64,000 bases of DNA from Acheta domesticus (GCA_031308135.1 JAHLJT010000631.1:33837522-33901521); one strand, 5' to 3'. Shown: positions 9,851 to 22,800, numbered from the stretch's first letter. Made by a program: numbers and translations. The notes: a model not told the origin generated them from the letters alone.

Positions 9851-12800
9851 CGTCTCATATTACTGTCATAGAAACCGTTCTCACGCGGTGGCTTACTAAG
9901 TTTTTCTTCTACGTCGCATTAAATCGTTCGTGAAATGGTACCATTTATTACGCCATTGCTGTCGTTTTATATACGAAGATGACGACATGGCTGACGTAAT
10001 TGTCATAGGTGACGTACTATCTATTGTATTCCTCAAGGCAACGGTATCACATAAATGGTTGCTCCCAGTGCTCGCTTTAAAATATATTTTAGAGAAAGCA
10101 AGAAATAATATAACCGGTATAAAAAGTTCATCCTCTAAATCTTCGTCGCTGACATTTAGTATGTCCTAGTTCGACTAACAGAATCTCTGTCCGGGGACGC
10201 CTGTCTCGCGGCTTTTCCGTCGTCCCAAAGAAAGGGCTGAGACTTCTACCTCGTTCATACGTCACAAAATTCGTCAAATTTTCTGCGGTGCGTTGTGCAC
10301 TGGAAAATAGGAATCAGTCCTGGATTGGGATCGTCCACATCCTCTCATTTATCTGCATTTTTGTCTATGAGTATTTAAAGTATTTAGTGTACACAGCGAA
10401 CTCAGAGAAACAGACATCGGTGAAAACTTTAAAAATTATCTCCTGTCATTCCACAGCGCGGGTGCGCAGATGCGACGGCGAAGGTACGATGAATTACAAA
10501 GTGTTCACCATTTATGTCTATCCTTTTCATGGATATAACTCCTGCATATCGTATTCCCCATTTTACTTTCAATCCAATTTTACATTTCTGAAGCTTTTTT
10601 CCTGATGTTATTGACTTGACTTAATATTACTGATCATGTACGTGTGTTGTAGAGTCTACAATACGTGAGAAAAACATTTTAAACATTAGTGTTAACTAGT
10701 TGCCTGAACCGGCAAAAAATACTGCTCAATAGAACCACACAAAATTGTTCTCCGATAAGTAGCGCGCGCACTGCTCAAGAGCAAAAAAATGAAATACCCT
10801 CTTATAACACGACAATAAATTAAAGAGAGTAACCAAAACAGTCTTATGAATACTGCAATGACAGATATATATTATGTATACGCAGTGCTTCTTTAGATAC
10901 CAAAATATATTTAAAAACGTTGCTGTTTCACACGTGAACTACAATTGGAGTGGAAGTAGTAGCAAAGAAAGCGAATTTTCTCGTAACTCTGTTAGCTGTG
11001 TCTCATTCCACAATGTTCTATTCGCTTTCATATCGGCACATCTCTCAACGAAGTAACGATTGATTCTCCCTCCCGGGGGAATTTGTTGTTTGTCATTGGA
11101 TACGTAGAAACTGGAGTTAATTAAATAAGCCCAAAATTAAATTTTGGGCGTTTTGTATTGTAGAGTGACCTGTTTTAATAGTATGTAATAATTATTTATT
11201 TCGTAAGGAACTAAAAGAGCCCGTTGTGCGCAAGTTAGTTGATTATTCGTGAGGGTATGTTCTATTAGCCACGTGTAGTATACTTTTTTTTTCCTTTTCC
11301 GATCGCATTGTGAACATTCTGATATATTTTCTATGCCTAGGAGAGTACTAGTATTGTTTTTAGTTCCACTTTTTTTGTCGGTTGTATGAACAACCATATA
11401 ATCTACTTTAAACACGTAAGCAAGCAGCATATACAGGCGATGGGATAAGATACATATATTATAATATGCACCAAGTTGAAAATGTCTGTCCGCTCGGGAA
11501 ACTTGAACGTTGCCTCCCCCACGTAACGCAACATTGTGCCTATTACGTCACTTGATATTGCGGAGGTAATCGAATTTTGCGATCGGTTCAACACATACTC
11601 GTGGAGCTGAAAGACTTTTAACCCATTCTATGCAACCACAGCGTAATCACAATGAACAGTATATTACACATTTACGAATGAACTGTGGTCATTAAAGTTA
11701 TAAATTCGTGTTAAATTATACTGCCCCGCCGCGCCCACTTAGGATTTATGGTGCGTGCAAGGATTCGTAATAGTTGTTTCTCGTCTGCGAGAACGTAATT
11801 CCTGTAACGTATGGCGTGTACAGTTTGAGTTGCCTGTACCGTGAAAATTCAAATTCTCGAGACGTTTCGCTTGTTTTTGAATTGGTCCTGTTACTTTTTG
11901 CTGTTATTCTCGGAATGGAGTCATAAACTTAATTAGCTGAACCATTGTGAACACATCCAACCAAAGGAAAAGGTGCAGAAAAGTTAGAAAAATTCTACAT
12001 ATTCTACTATGGAAAATCGAAAACCCCCAGAACATTGTTTCATGTCGTTCAGTATTTATTCTGGAAGACTAATGAAATAAGAGAGGTTTTCAAATTCTGG
12101 AACAATGCAACCTTTATGTACAATAAATATGAGAGTTAAACACGTTTCTGATAACGTAATTGAAATGTTTTACATTTACCAACATTTGTACCTGTATCGT
12201 ATGTTGGAGTGGGACTACAGCAGGAAATTCTGCTATCCACCTTAACTTATAATAGTAATGCATTTCATGTAATTATAACCACTGAATTTTGTATTGTAAA
12301 GGATCACATGTCTCACACAATTTCTGGACATTACATTTATGTACATTAATTAATCTTTGCATTTAAAAACACTCAATATTCGAATTCAAAAAGCTGTCTG
12401 TGCTCGTCTTACTTGAACCCTCTGAAACGTCTACTGATTTTGGTAGACCAGTTGCAACTCGCACAACAAAACGATCAAGACCAACTACGTTACAACTACA
12501 CAGTGTAGTAGGCTAACAGCGACGCAGTAATAAATGAAGGAAGATTAGCATTCAGTCTATTAATTTTAAGATATTAAAATTTAGTGTTTATACTACAAAA
12601 CCTGTCAGTAAGAACTACTGTTACCTTTCATTTAAAGCAACCATTATATTTAATACAACCAACTACCTTTCATTTAAATGTACTCGTAACATTTCGAAAT
12701 ATAGTGGAGTAAAACGCTCAAATTCCTTTCTAAACAAAAACCCATAAGTGTCTTAAATAAATAATGTGCTTTCGTGCGATATTCAGGTTGTTTACTGGAG

Positions 12801-14150
12801 AAAGGAAATTGCACAGGGATTTAGGGGAAGGTTTTGGCAATTATCCGGGTCCAATAAAGTCTTGATAATTCCTTCTGGATCGGTCTTTTCCTTTCAGTGT
12901 CGTTTTGCACACGTGTAATTGTACATGGACGCTTGAAATTCTCTATTTTCTGATTGTCCTATTCAATGTCTGTAGTTCTTTCTTTCTCTAGATTGAAATG
13001 CAGTGGTAGAATGGGCGGGCGTGGCTAGTCGGCACAGATTCCCAGTTGAAAAGGGTTTTGGATTCATTTCCTACCTGCCATGCCAATCTGATTACCTAGT
13101 AGCGCGATACGCCAACTTGTCCCCGGGGTATCTAGTTCGAAGAGCAAGAAATATCCGAGAGCACTCTGACACTCTGAGATAAAATGCAAGTAACACTGTG
13201 TTCTTTATCCAACCTACTCTGTGTGAATGTATCAACGACGGAGACTTACTAGAACATTAAAAATTATCTATGCATGTTTCTACATGATTTTTTGATAATC
13301 AAATTAGACATTTAGTAACTAGAAGCGCATCTTTAGTAGAAGGTGGCTATACGAGGCAGTTTCGTACTTATCAATTTCTAAATTTTTTTGGGGTTACCCG
13401 GATAAGCCCAAATATTTGATTATTCGATTTTCCCATTTCTACCTCGAATTGGAATCTATGCGTTGCTGTAGTTGCAATGTATCAGGTAGTCAGTCTACTA
13501 GCGCATGACTGGTGTGCAGACCCCATGACGGCCAAGGTTGTTCCAGATTGTCTCGTTAAGAAATTTCGAACTCCTCGACGACGAACAGGATAAGATGAGT
13601 TAAGTGTCCGTGTTGTAAAACCGCAATTCGCATGCAGTAAAGTCGTTGGAATAAAAAAAAGACAATATTGCATTTAACGCGTTTTCACAGCGTGCTTTTT
13701 CTTTCTTCTATGCACCTTTATATTTCAAATTCTTGTTTTTTATCAATTAGTGAGAATTCATTATGTTTCGTGCAGGCGCAAACCATACTTGACTAGCAAA
13801 TCACGCCGACGTGGTGATATTACTTGTAACATCGCAGCCACTTTGAGCGCATTCCTAACTCCTTGGCCACATTTCTCGACCATTACGTTGAGATGGCAGT
13901 TCCGCGTTGCTCCATCAACAGGGAGCCCTTGAAGTGACCCCCCCCCCCCGGGGCTCTATAGGGGGAGGCGAATGCGACGACTTTCGCACAGTCATAGTCA
14001 CGGCTGACAAGCACAATTAATGGTCTCGGGTGAATATTAATTGTTGATGAAAGTAAAATGCAAGTCATGGGTACTTGGTGAAAAATTTGTAAAATTTTCA
14101 ATCTTTCAGTACGGGCTATTAATTTCTGACCTTAGCTCGCAGCTCTTAGA
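9851..14150. other. 4.3 kb without a recognisable feature
   Basis: AT-rich sequence with only short frames (longest about 105 codons at 10288-10605) that match nothing known. A C homopolymer lies near 13939-13950. No repeats, RNA genes or clear transposon ends were found by reading, though very old repeats could be missed. Confidence 0.4.
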
Positions 14151-14469
14151 GCTTGATTCTTTGTTTAGTTAGGAAAGGAATCTTCCTTTCTCCTTCCTCT
14201 TCTCTGCCGTCTCTCCTTTGTTTTCTATGTCCGTCATATATGATTCTCATTCTTTTCAAACCTTCCTCAGAACGTGTTATGAGAGTTACGTCAAGAAAGC
14301 TGACATGTTTCTGGAGAAAAATTTCAACTTGGCAACAGCCGAACTTCCAGATGCTAGCATTCTATTCCGATATACTTTAGGGGCTTAGTTCCTTTGTGTA
14401 TTCCGGTCGGAATTGGAGAAACGTCTTTAGTGCTGTCTTTATTACATAAACAATGGCTCCGTAGCCAAC

Positions 14470-14830
14470 TGCGCTCGCTCCGAAGAGCGTGCGGGATGCC
14501 CTTTCTGTGGGAGGCGGTGGGGGGAGAGGGCGTGGGCGTCTGCTGCAGCTGCATCCGGCCCCGCCCGCAGCAAAACAGCGCCACTGCAGCAGCCCCTCCC
14601 CGCCCCGCCCCGCCTCGTCTCTCCCCGCTTCCTTCCTCTTTTGTCGCGCGACGGATGCGCTCGCCGCTGGCGGCGTCGCCGAGGTCAGGCCCCGAGCGAT
14701 TTGCAAGTGCGACGTCGACGCCGACGCCGACGCCGCGCGTGCTCCCGGTCGCACGCGACGCCTCGTGCGCCATGCGTCGCGACGGCTCAGCGACTCCAGG
14801 TAAGATATGCGTGGCGCAGAAATCGGGTGA
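14470..14830. promoter_or_regulatory. GC/CpG-rich island with a strong + strand splice donor
   Basis: A dense CpG island, with GC-box-like CCCCGCCCCGCCCCGCC near 14594-14612 and a short GACGCC tandem (about 14718-14735). At 14772 a short frame starts ATGCGTCGCGACGGCTCAGC and reads to CCAG, immediately followed by GTAAGAT at 14802. That is an excellent donor consensus. A CpG island ending in a donor is what a promoter plus first exon would look like, but no downstream exon was identified, so this is only a candidate. Long overlapping frames on both strands are compositional. Confidence 0.3.
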
Positions 14831-15590
14831 GCAGACGAAGGCGTCCCCCAGCGCCTTGACACAGAATACCTACTGTGGCCGGGGATCAGCAGGAAAGGGT
14901 TCCTTTCCTGCTGATTGACTGACTGACTGCCTTGGCAGTTTGTGGCTTTCTGCGACTAACTCTTCTCTTCCCAAGCCAAGCCTCACCTGCGAGATACCAA
15001 GAACCATCGTGTCTTGGATTGACGATCTCAAGTATTCCCGAGGTAGCCTGGAGGCCCGGCTGAGTTCCCGATAGCGCCATTGCCGTACTCTTTAGACTCA
15101 TAGCATGGCCTTCGTCTTTATAATTATCGTGAAGGACTAAAGAATGAGGACAGAATAAGCATTCAAGGGTGATCACCAGAAGGACTCGAAATAACTCCCC
15201 TCATACCACAATCTAAAGTGAAATCATGCATATCTTGCGCTAGTTTCGAACCTACAGCTTCGAAGTGGGACTGGGCGTTCCTGCATTATTCCAGCTCCGG
15301 AAATCAACAGTATTGCTTTACATTTGACCTCAAAGCCACACGCCTGCAATGACTCTCGGTAGGGAGCCTCTGTGACATCAAAGCAGGAACGATTGCATGC
15401 CTCTGGGAGGGGTTGCAAGGAAATGTTTGTGCATTTCTCAGATCTTACGTTTATTAGTTTCTAGAGTCGACATGAATCTCATGATCAGGGACTATAACTT
15501 TAGTTGATGTTGATTATTCTGATATTTTGCAATAGAAACTGCTGCTTCATTAATCTTTGCAATTACACATTTGTTTCGCCAAATGCACAA
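14831..15590. other. No gene seen
   Basis: Mixed sequence. A short inverted pair AGCAGGAAAGG/CCTTTCCTGCT near 14889-14914 makes a small hairpin. Nothing else is supported. Confidence 0.35.
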
Positions 15591-15594
15591 GGCC

Positions 15595-15740
15595 GTTAAA
15601 AGGCGCGCCCGCCCTCCGCTCGGCTCCAGGGCCTGCTGCTCTGGCCGTGGAGGTCGGCGCGAAGGCGCTGCGCCGGCTGGACCAGGCGGCTATTTGCCGG
15701 ACGACGCGCGCATGGTGCACACGCCCGCGCTCCTTCTGGC
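15595..15740. other. Short GC/CpG-rich island
   Basis: CpG-dense stretch flanked by AT-rich DNA. Arg/Ala/Pro-rich frames on both strands are by-products. Confidence 0.4.
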
Positions 15741-16084
15741 GCGTAATCCACTCAACGCGGATCGATACGGTGTTATCAGGCAACACTTAAAGATACCACA
15801 GCCGTCCCGAAAACTCCCCCAAAAAGCTTGCCACTTGCAACGGACTTGCGTAGTTTTCGACAGGTTGTTTTCTGGTCAGGACACAAGATCTCATGAACTC
15901 CATTCTGAAGCGTCCGTCGTCTACTGGTGTCTCAGAATAAATGTTACAAATTTCTAGGACTTTTATGAACGTCGATGATCTTTTCTTATAACGAGGGAGT
16001 GTAATGCAATTCATCAAGCCCTGGTGTTTGGCTGAAACATGACATTTTTGGCTGCTTCAGAACGTGAACTGCTAAACAGAAATG
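15741..16084. other. No gene seen
   Basis: Mixed sequence without recognisable features. Confidence 0.35.
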
Positions 16085-16260
16085 AATAATGAGTTGTCTA
16101 CCAATCACGGGCCAATATTGCGTGGTATCTTCGCTATATTAAATTTTCTGCCCCACGTTCATGGGCAAAAAAGGAAGCATCTTCGGTCCCCTACATGCCT
16201 TTTCACGTTTGTAAATCTTTTGACTTGGTTTGTACACAGTCATTGCAGTCAATTTCAATA
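16085..16260. repeat. Diverged single-arm copy of the 6.6-kb foldback element
   Basis: Aligns by eye with the right arm of 6605-6930. Shared phrases in the same order are TTGxCTACCAA, CACxxGTTxxTxGG, GGTxCCCCTACATGCC and ACGTxTGTAA. The opposite arm is not evident, so this copy is truncated or has eroded. Confidence 0.45.
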
Positions 16261-16854
16261 TACCGTTCTGTATTAATCAAATGGCGTGTATTCATGTCTT
16301 TTCGATATTTTACTATTATTATTAATCGTCTGAAATCGTCTGCGCACCGTAAGTTTTCCAATGTAAACAATATTTTCAAATAGTATTTTGTTCTCAATAT
16401 TCGCAAATGCTTCGCAGTTGCACTCTTTACAACTACCAGGACGATATCGTGGTCGTCTACCAGGACGATATTGTGGCTGAAGAAGCCTCCGTTTTCGCTG
16501 AGGTGTCATAAACATTTTTTTAATATTTTGTTGTTCTTTTTTTGTTTTTTGTTGTGTTTTTTTTGTTTTTGTTTTGTTTTTTGAGCACATACTAGGCGTA
16601 GACGTATTAGTATGTAGTGCTTTCTTTTGTTCACTCGTGTAGACGTACATTTTATCACATCTGCAGTGTCATGTGCATCATGCCTTTGCCCTGACCTTAC
16701 AAGTCGTTTAATGAATGCCCTGAACCAACTTTATACGGGACATACTGTACTACCTATTATGTACTCAACTGGCTGCTGCGACAAGTCATCGTTGAAACGA
16801 GCGAATTTGCGCGTTTAGTGCTCTCCTTTACGGCTGGTGCTGTAAAGCTGCAAA
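16261..16854. other. No gene; short tandem duplication and T-rich tract
   Basis: Contains a 24-base tandem duplication (CTACCAGGACGATATYGTGG twice, about 16432-16475) and a T-rich low-complexity run (16515-16585). No gene is supported. Confidence 0.4.
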
Positions 16855-17250
16855 TGGCCCCGCCCGAGCTGCTCTCCGCCCGTAGAGCTGCTCTCCGCCC
16901 CGTCACGCTCCGCTATTCCGCGCCCCTCCCCGCCCCGCCCCGCCCCGCCCCTCCCCGCCCCGCCCCGCCCCGCCCCACCCCGCCCCGCCGTGCTCCGCCC
17001 CGCCGTGCTCCGCCCCGCACTGCTCCGCCCGCCCGCTTCGCTCTGCTCGCGCTGTCCGCTGGCCATCGCTCTTCCTCGTTCTTCGGCGCCGATTTGTATG
17101 CAACTCGAGAGGAACGCGCGGCTTCATCAGCGACACGCGCTGTCGCAACCGCCAGACGCCTTTTTATTCCTCCCAGTGGCGCGTCGGCGCTCCGAGACGC
17201 GCGCGGCGAGGAGCCTCCAGCCCATTAATGACGTGCCTCCTCCGTTCGGG
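16855..17250. promoter_or_regulatory. GC-rich island with CCCCGCC (GC-box) array
   Basis: About 120 bases (16915-17035) of repeated CCCCGCC/CCCCGTGCTCCG units, then CpG-rich sequence to 17245. The unit equals the Sp1/KLF-type GC box, and the minus strand is a G-run array able to form quadruplexes. It could be a promoter island or a simple GC-rich minisatellite. Pro/Ala/Arg frames on both strands are repeat artefacts. Confidence 0.4.
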
Positions 17251-17779
17251 GCTCGACGCAACTTGGTTTCGTACAAAGAGCGTCAGGGCCCTTCGAATTG
17301 TAATCGTTTCCATGAATTGAAGTAAACTCATTCACGGTCTTTCATTTGGACACATTTCGGCCGCCTGGATGGTTCTGATAAATTGTCGTAGACATGTCGT
17401 CGTTCATGTCGTTGACATGAAAATGCTGTCGTGCAAATTTATTTAATAAGTTATTACATTATACATTTACAGTCTAAGCAGAAATGCACAAGTCCGTTTG
17501 GACTTTTTTTATTATTATTTTTTTTACTTTCTCTCCATACTACGTACGTAGTGTAATTGTAATTTTTTTTCTCCTCACAGTGATTCGATTGCAAATTTTG
17601 TAGAGTCAACACGCAACTCACGATACCCCTACACCACCAGCCTCTCACCTAACCTCAACCTTCCCGTAGCTGTAAAAAATGTTGAAAATTTTCAATTTTC
17701 AAAAATTCAGAGATTTGTATTAATAATTAGTATAGTAATTAGTAATAGTATAATTTCAAGATGTAGTTAAAAGGAGTGA
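17251..17779. other. No gene seen
   Basis: AT-rich sequence with a T-rich tract; nothing recognisable. Confidence 0.35.
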
Positions 17780-18450
17780 TTTCGTTTAGGGAAAAATCTC
17801 TGTTATCAATGTTGTAGTTTTTCAATGTTACCTTTGTGTTTGCAATTTTTGAAAATACATAAGAGTTGGCCAAAAACCGGACCTGTACCACTTGTTAAGC
17901 ATCCTTTCCAGTATTAGAAGAAAAAAATTAAGAACAAAATTCAAAGCTTTTTTGAGATTTGTTTATTTATTAGAAATTGCATTAATTTCAAGCCGAATAG
18001 AGCAAAGGACTCTTAAAAAAGGGCGGAGGTCCCATTTTCAAAAATTGCTAAACGCTCGCTTTATAATAGTAGAACATTGATGGTAGAGTTGTTTTCCCTA
18101 ATGAAATGTTTTAAAAATTAGGATTTTTAAATAAAGTTGTGTACAAATTTCTGAAAAAAAAGTTGTATTTGCTTCCACATAGAGCACTTCTTCCTCAAAA
18201 ACGGCTGCAAATTGTTCCTCGGGCGAAGCCAAAGACGCTTCATAAATGGCATACATCTCATTTTCGTTCGTTCTTATTCCTATTTTCGCACAACTTCTAC
18301 TTGAATTTCATGCAATTTATTTTTTTTTTTTTTCAAAGAGGCCTCCAAATTTCCACTCGTAAAATTAAAACCAATAGTACTTTACTATACATACAAAATG
18401 CCCCAATCAGGGCGATGTATCTCAAAAGTTTATGAGCTTTTTCTATCCAA
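17780..18450. repeat. Body-type fragment of the dispersed repeat family (tentative)
   Basis: Shares the phrase style of the repeat family described at 18860 and 27590 (TTTTCAAAAATTGCTAAA-like, CTCAAAAACGGCT-like, TTTCCCTAATGAAATGTT-like). It is strongly diverged and its ends are unclear. Confidence 0.3.
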
Positions 18451-18829
18451 TTTTTCTTACCATTTCTCCCTCCTGGCCAATCATAAACCGTGACTCATCT
18501 ATCTTAGGAGGCGTATATATCGATCGCTATGTCGATTCCCAATAAACCACCTATGTGCTATAACCTCATCGATTTAACATATTTTCAATATTTGGTGTAG
18601 TTTGGAACTCTGATCAATATAATTTCATTTGTGGAATAGCCCTATTAAATACCACTAGTACTTTGGAAATTCTCAAATAAATCCACTCCTCGCTTTACGA
18701 GTCGGGGATTTATCGATAATTTCCAAAGCAGGTAGGGCAGACGTTAAAAAACGGCGTGGGTCACATTTTTGTTGAATTCTCTGAATTTTCGAAAACGGCA
18801 AAAGTGAGAAGTAATGCAGGAAAGTATGT
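18451..18829. other. No gene seen
   Basis: AT-rich, no recognisable feature. Confidence 0.35.
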
Positions 18830-19480
18830 GCTATTTGAGCTCTTTTACTTTCTCCGGTACTGCTTTTGCAGTCTTGAGAAAGTATTGTTATGCTGCTGGA
18901 AGGAAAGATTTTTCGACAGGAAAAACTCTCATTGCCAGGCCCTGGAAAAGAAAAAGTGGATAAATCTTGTTCTTTTATGTACCAAATCACTTCCTCTAGC
19001 ACGAGTAATCAGAATCCATGTTTTGTGGGTCCTTGACACCGAAAAATCGATTGACGGAAAAAGCCTGTCCGTCCGGCGGTCCATCTGTCGGAAACGCTAA
19101 CGCCTAAACCTTTCAGACTGTTTTCTCAAAAATTGATCTTCCGTGGTCGATCTGAATTCGAGTCGCTTGAGTTTGAAACGGATGTTTTGATGTTGCGAGG
19201 TACTTTACATGAAACCTGAACATTTTCAAAATTTTCTCAAAATGGCTCCAATTTTTTATTATTGTCCTGAGATAGCGTGAAGAGTGATTAAAGAAAAGAT
19301 GCGAGTCTTATTTTCGTTAAACTCCCTTGTTTTCTGAAAATTGCAAAAGTTCAAAATTGTTTCAGCTTCTTCCTTTAACTACAATAATGGGCATACTTTT
19401 TTCCTTAATGAAACCTGAATATCAAAAGCAGATCTTTAAATGAAGTCATGTTCAATTTCTCGACAGGCACTCGACATTGT
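18830..19480 (+). repeat. Dispersed repeat family, copy A1
   Basis: This copy has ordered landmarks shared with other copies: GAAAGTATTGT (18878-18888), a phrase on AAAAACTC.CATTGCCAGGCCCTGG, ATCCATGTTTTGTGGGTCCTTGA, a GTCCGTCC cluster (about 19067), ACTTTACATGAA (19202-19213) and the body phrase GAAAATTGCAAAAGTTC (about 19336). The same order occurs near 27788-28310 and 56120-56590. There is no coding frame. The family is not one I can name. Confidence 0.6.
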
Positions 19481-19489
19481 AATATCAGA

Positions 19490-19930
19490 TGTTAGTATCA
19501 ACAGCTCACTGAAAAAAAATACAATACATTATTTTACAACACATTACCAGATGGTATTAAACGATTAAAATCGACAAACACTTTAAGTGTCAAGTTCAAT
19601 CTTTTCTGCTTCGTAATTGTATGCATTTAGACCGAGCATTTTTATACCGAGCATAAAAAAGAAAAGTAATGTTGATTTTCACTGTATGGTTTAATTTACT
19701 CGTATTACCATTTGGACTGTATAATTCTAATCAAGTATTGTACCTCATCTTGGTCAATAATCCCTATCGTGATAAAGTTTTTCATCCAGTTTACATGATC
19801 CTTGAGTGAATGCTGAGATGAACCCTTGTTTTGCTTCTAGTCATAAATGTAACTTCACTCGTGCACGTTTTACAGAGTTCAGTTGGAAATACGTTTTCAC
19901 AATTATCGTTCTCCATGCTCTCCATGTTAA
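19490..19930 (+). mobile_element. 3' tail of the jockey/CR1-like LINE, diverged copy 3
   Basis: Aligns with the last ~100 bases of ORF2 and the 3' UTR of the LINEs at 42475-44720 (minus) and 58253-59640 (plus). Shared phrases are ATCAACAGCTCACT, ACATTACCAGATGG, CCGAGCATxAAAAAG, TTTxCATCCAGTTTxCxTGATCCTTGAG and ATAAATGTAACTTCA. It is severely 5'-truncated and more diverged than the other two, so probably older. Confidence 0.65.
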
Positions 19931-20182
19931 GTAAATAAAGTATAATCTTGTATTGTTATTGTGTGAAATACATTCAGAATTACGAATACGATTCCCATCA
20001 CAAACAGGAATCAGACTTGTGGAAATTCTCTACGAAACTATTAGGGCAACAAACCATCCTTGATAAGGCAGCAGTGAGCAATTAAACAACACAAATAAAA
20101 TACTAATGTAAGAGAGATAAGGTTGTAAAGAAGTGCCTTGTAGTGTGAACGTGGCTGTATACTACATAGAGTTTGCGTTAAT

Positions 20183-20480
20183 GTGGTTGGCGTGGCGTGG
20201 CGAGGCAAGGCGAGTCGCCGGTCAATGGGCGAGGCGGGGCGGCGCGGCGCGGCGCGGCGCGGCGTGGGCGTGGGCGGAGGGCGTGATGGAGAGATGCAGA
20301 CGCGGCGCGGTGCGGCGCGGCCTTCACGGTCGGGTTTCTTTGTGCGCGGGCGGCGCGGCGCGGCGGAGCGCAAGGCGTGGGATTGGCGTTGCTGGGTGGG
20401 CGGCGAGTCTATTCCGAGAGAGACGGGGCGCTCGTCCGCTCACGCTTCGCCCTCGCTCGCCCGCGCCGAATGTCGTTCAC
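20183..20480. other. GC/CpG-rich island with GGCGC array
   Basis: Runs of GGCGCGGCGCGGCGC (about 20240-20265, also 20300-20360) within a CpG-dense block. Frames on both strands are Arg/Ala/Gly-rich and repeat-driven. No exon was recognised. Confidence 0.45.
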
Positions 20481-20619
20481 GAAAAGCAAAATTTTTCCAC
20501 AATTTAAACTTTGTAGTAAAAGGAAGAAATAAAATTCGTTATTTCAACCCAGTTTCGCCCTCAATCGATTTTATCGCCCTTATTTCGTAAGAAGAGAAAG
20601 TGTTGTGATCGTGCGACGG

Positions 20620-20800
20620 GAATCGCCGACTTTTCAATAGAAAAACTTTTGTAGACTCTCTGGTAACTAAAACATGGATTTATCTCGTTCGTATATATGT
20701 AGTAAATTACTTCCTCTAGCACGTTGGGTAGTCATTATCCACGTTCTGCGAGTTCTTTACACCGAAAAATCAATTAACTTTGTCCTTGGTTAGCTTAGAG
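20620..20800 (+). repeat. Dispersed repeat family, partial copy
   Basis: Fragment with AAAAACTTTTGTAG, TTACTTCCTCTAGCACG, CCACGTTCTGCGxGTTCTTxACACCGAAAAATC, matching 18915-19050 of copy A1 and 56240-56310 of copy A3. Both ends are missing. Confidence 0.5.
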
Positions 20801-22480
20801 AACGTTTAAAAAATGAGCCTGCATTTCTCCCTGAGAATGGTCGCAGTAAGACGGCCGAAACGTTGGCATCTGTGCCTAATACGCGGCGCCTGTCGTACAG
20901 CCAAGTATATACGTGACTGGCGTGTAAACGGTAAGGTCTTGAATTCTGAAACTCGGTGCGGAGAAAAAATTACTAGCTGGAAACGATTTTTTAGGTTCAT
21001 TTAGTGTTATAATATTGCCTGGCCGTTACAAATAAAGTGAGAGAGTTTGTGCTGTTGTAGTATCAGTAGTTTTGATTTCAGCCCAAATATTGGTGCTGCA
21101 GGGATGTTCACGAGCAAGAGCGAGGAACCCATATTTTGCTTTCGAAGGAAATCATGAAATGATCTTACAACATTACAGATCTTGCATGTTGTTCAGTCTT
21201 TCAGGCCACAATCATGAGATCAAATACATTTGTATAATCAATGAATTCAAAAATGAATTTTTGAAACAATTTTGTTCGTTATACCTCTATGAAGATTGAA
21301 GCTTCGTCGACCTTTCAAAATTTCGCGATCTCTTCGGAAAGTGAGCATTACGCATTGAAAGTGCATTCAAGTAGTTCCAATTGGCCGTAAAATGCCGTCA
21401 TCGGAAGCTCATCTCCTGGAGCTGACACGGCCGGGAGCGGGATGCCGAGGTTGAATTTCATTCGAGGTGCCGTTGTTATAAAGCTGTTTACGTCCTCTCA
21501 TCCATTCATTCTATATAAATCTAACAATCCCATGCTTCCCAAGTGGCAAGAAAATCGTGGTCAAGAAGAATCTTGATGGACTGAACCCCAGAGACATGCT
21601 GTTCGGCTCCTCTGCCTCCCGGATTACCTTCCACATTACCTTATACCCACAGACGCCTTTGCCTTCACCTTCACCATCCCACGCCACCTGTCTCCCGTGA
21701 TCTCTCCTCTCGGCAGGCTTAGGTAGCCTGTCCGGACTGACCCGCGCAACCACTGCCCAATCACCGCATGGTGTTTCCTTTGTTTTGTTTTGTTTCTTTT
21801 ATTTTAATCTGACAAAGATTAAATGCAATCTCAGCACCACAAGATGTTGGTCACTGCCCTGAGTGTCGGCAATGCAAGGTTGTTTCCCACCTATCAAACC
21901 TGAAAATGTCAGAAGTTGGAGGTCTGGGTGAAGTAAAAAAGTCGGAGAATTTTTCTAAAGCACTTTGAAAAAGTATTTAATTAGTAAACGATGACAGTGA
22001 AAATTAAAATAATGAAACTGTGATACAAAAATAATGTCAGTTGTTTCAAAATTGTTGGTCATTGCATAATTTCAACAAATTCAACATTTCGCAACATTTC
22101 ATGATCCTAATATTGACCCGCAGATAATTTCATGGCACTATAAATTGCATTGAATTCCACAGCAGGAATAGAGAATTGTGAAATGGGTTAACTATGATTA
22201 TTGAGATGATTATAAAATATTTTTTTTAAATTTGAAATGACGGGTAGATTGAGTGACCCAATGGCTTACATTAGATCTACTTGCTGTCGTATGGGGTTGT
22301 GCAAGTACAATAGCCTCGCATATAATCGTTTTATTTACTTTATATCAATTCACAAAGTTTCGTACATTTATTGACTTTTCTGGAGATGGTCTGCCCTTAG
22401 TCAATTACGTCCTTCTATTCCAATTTGTTGTTATCCCAAGCATGGACGCAAGACGGTAGGTAAGGTGCTCGCTGGTAAAT
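20801..22480. other. 1.7 kb without a recognisable feature
   Basis: Mixed sequence. The 21510-21810 part is slightly GC-richer, ends in a T-rich TTTTGTTTTG run and may be an old retroelement fragment, but nothing is diagnostic. Confidence 0.35.
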
Positions 22481-22800
22481 GGCGCATCTGGACTCGCAAG
22501 TGGAGAAGCGCAAGGCGTCTGTCGCAGCGGTAAGAAGAGGTTGGCCACCCCTGTCGTACTACAAAGAGAACATCAGCCGCGGCTGTCTTATCGCGATGGA
22601 GCACCGGGAACTGCGATGCGCTGCGCCAAGATGGTCGATTGGCGCTGGCTTTCTCTGGCGACTCGACCGCTCTGGAAAAGGCGATCCGCGGCGTGGCCCT
22701 CCGCCCCGCCCCCCCCCCCCATCTCCGCCTCCGCCCCCACCCAGCCATGGCGCTTTCTCCGGGTCAACGCTCACGCTGCGCTCCTTTTCTACTTCGCACG
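22480..22800. other. GC-rich island with C homopolymer
   Basis: CpG-rich block with CCCCCCCCCC near 22708-22719 and a Pro-rich frame on + that is compositional. Confidence 0.4.

Noticed and set aside
14354..14918. Three long overlapping frames (139-174 codons) on both strands
   Set aside because: Ala/Arg/Pro composition from CpG-rich DNA; no conserved motif.
16815..17325. Pro/Ala-rich + and Gly/Arg-rich minus frames
   Set aside because: Translation of the CCCCGCC array.
21510..21810. Retroelement 3' end from a GC-richer patch with a TTTTG run
   Set aside because: Orientation of the T-rich run and lack of any coding landmark do not fit a known element.
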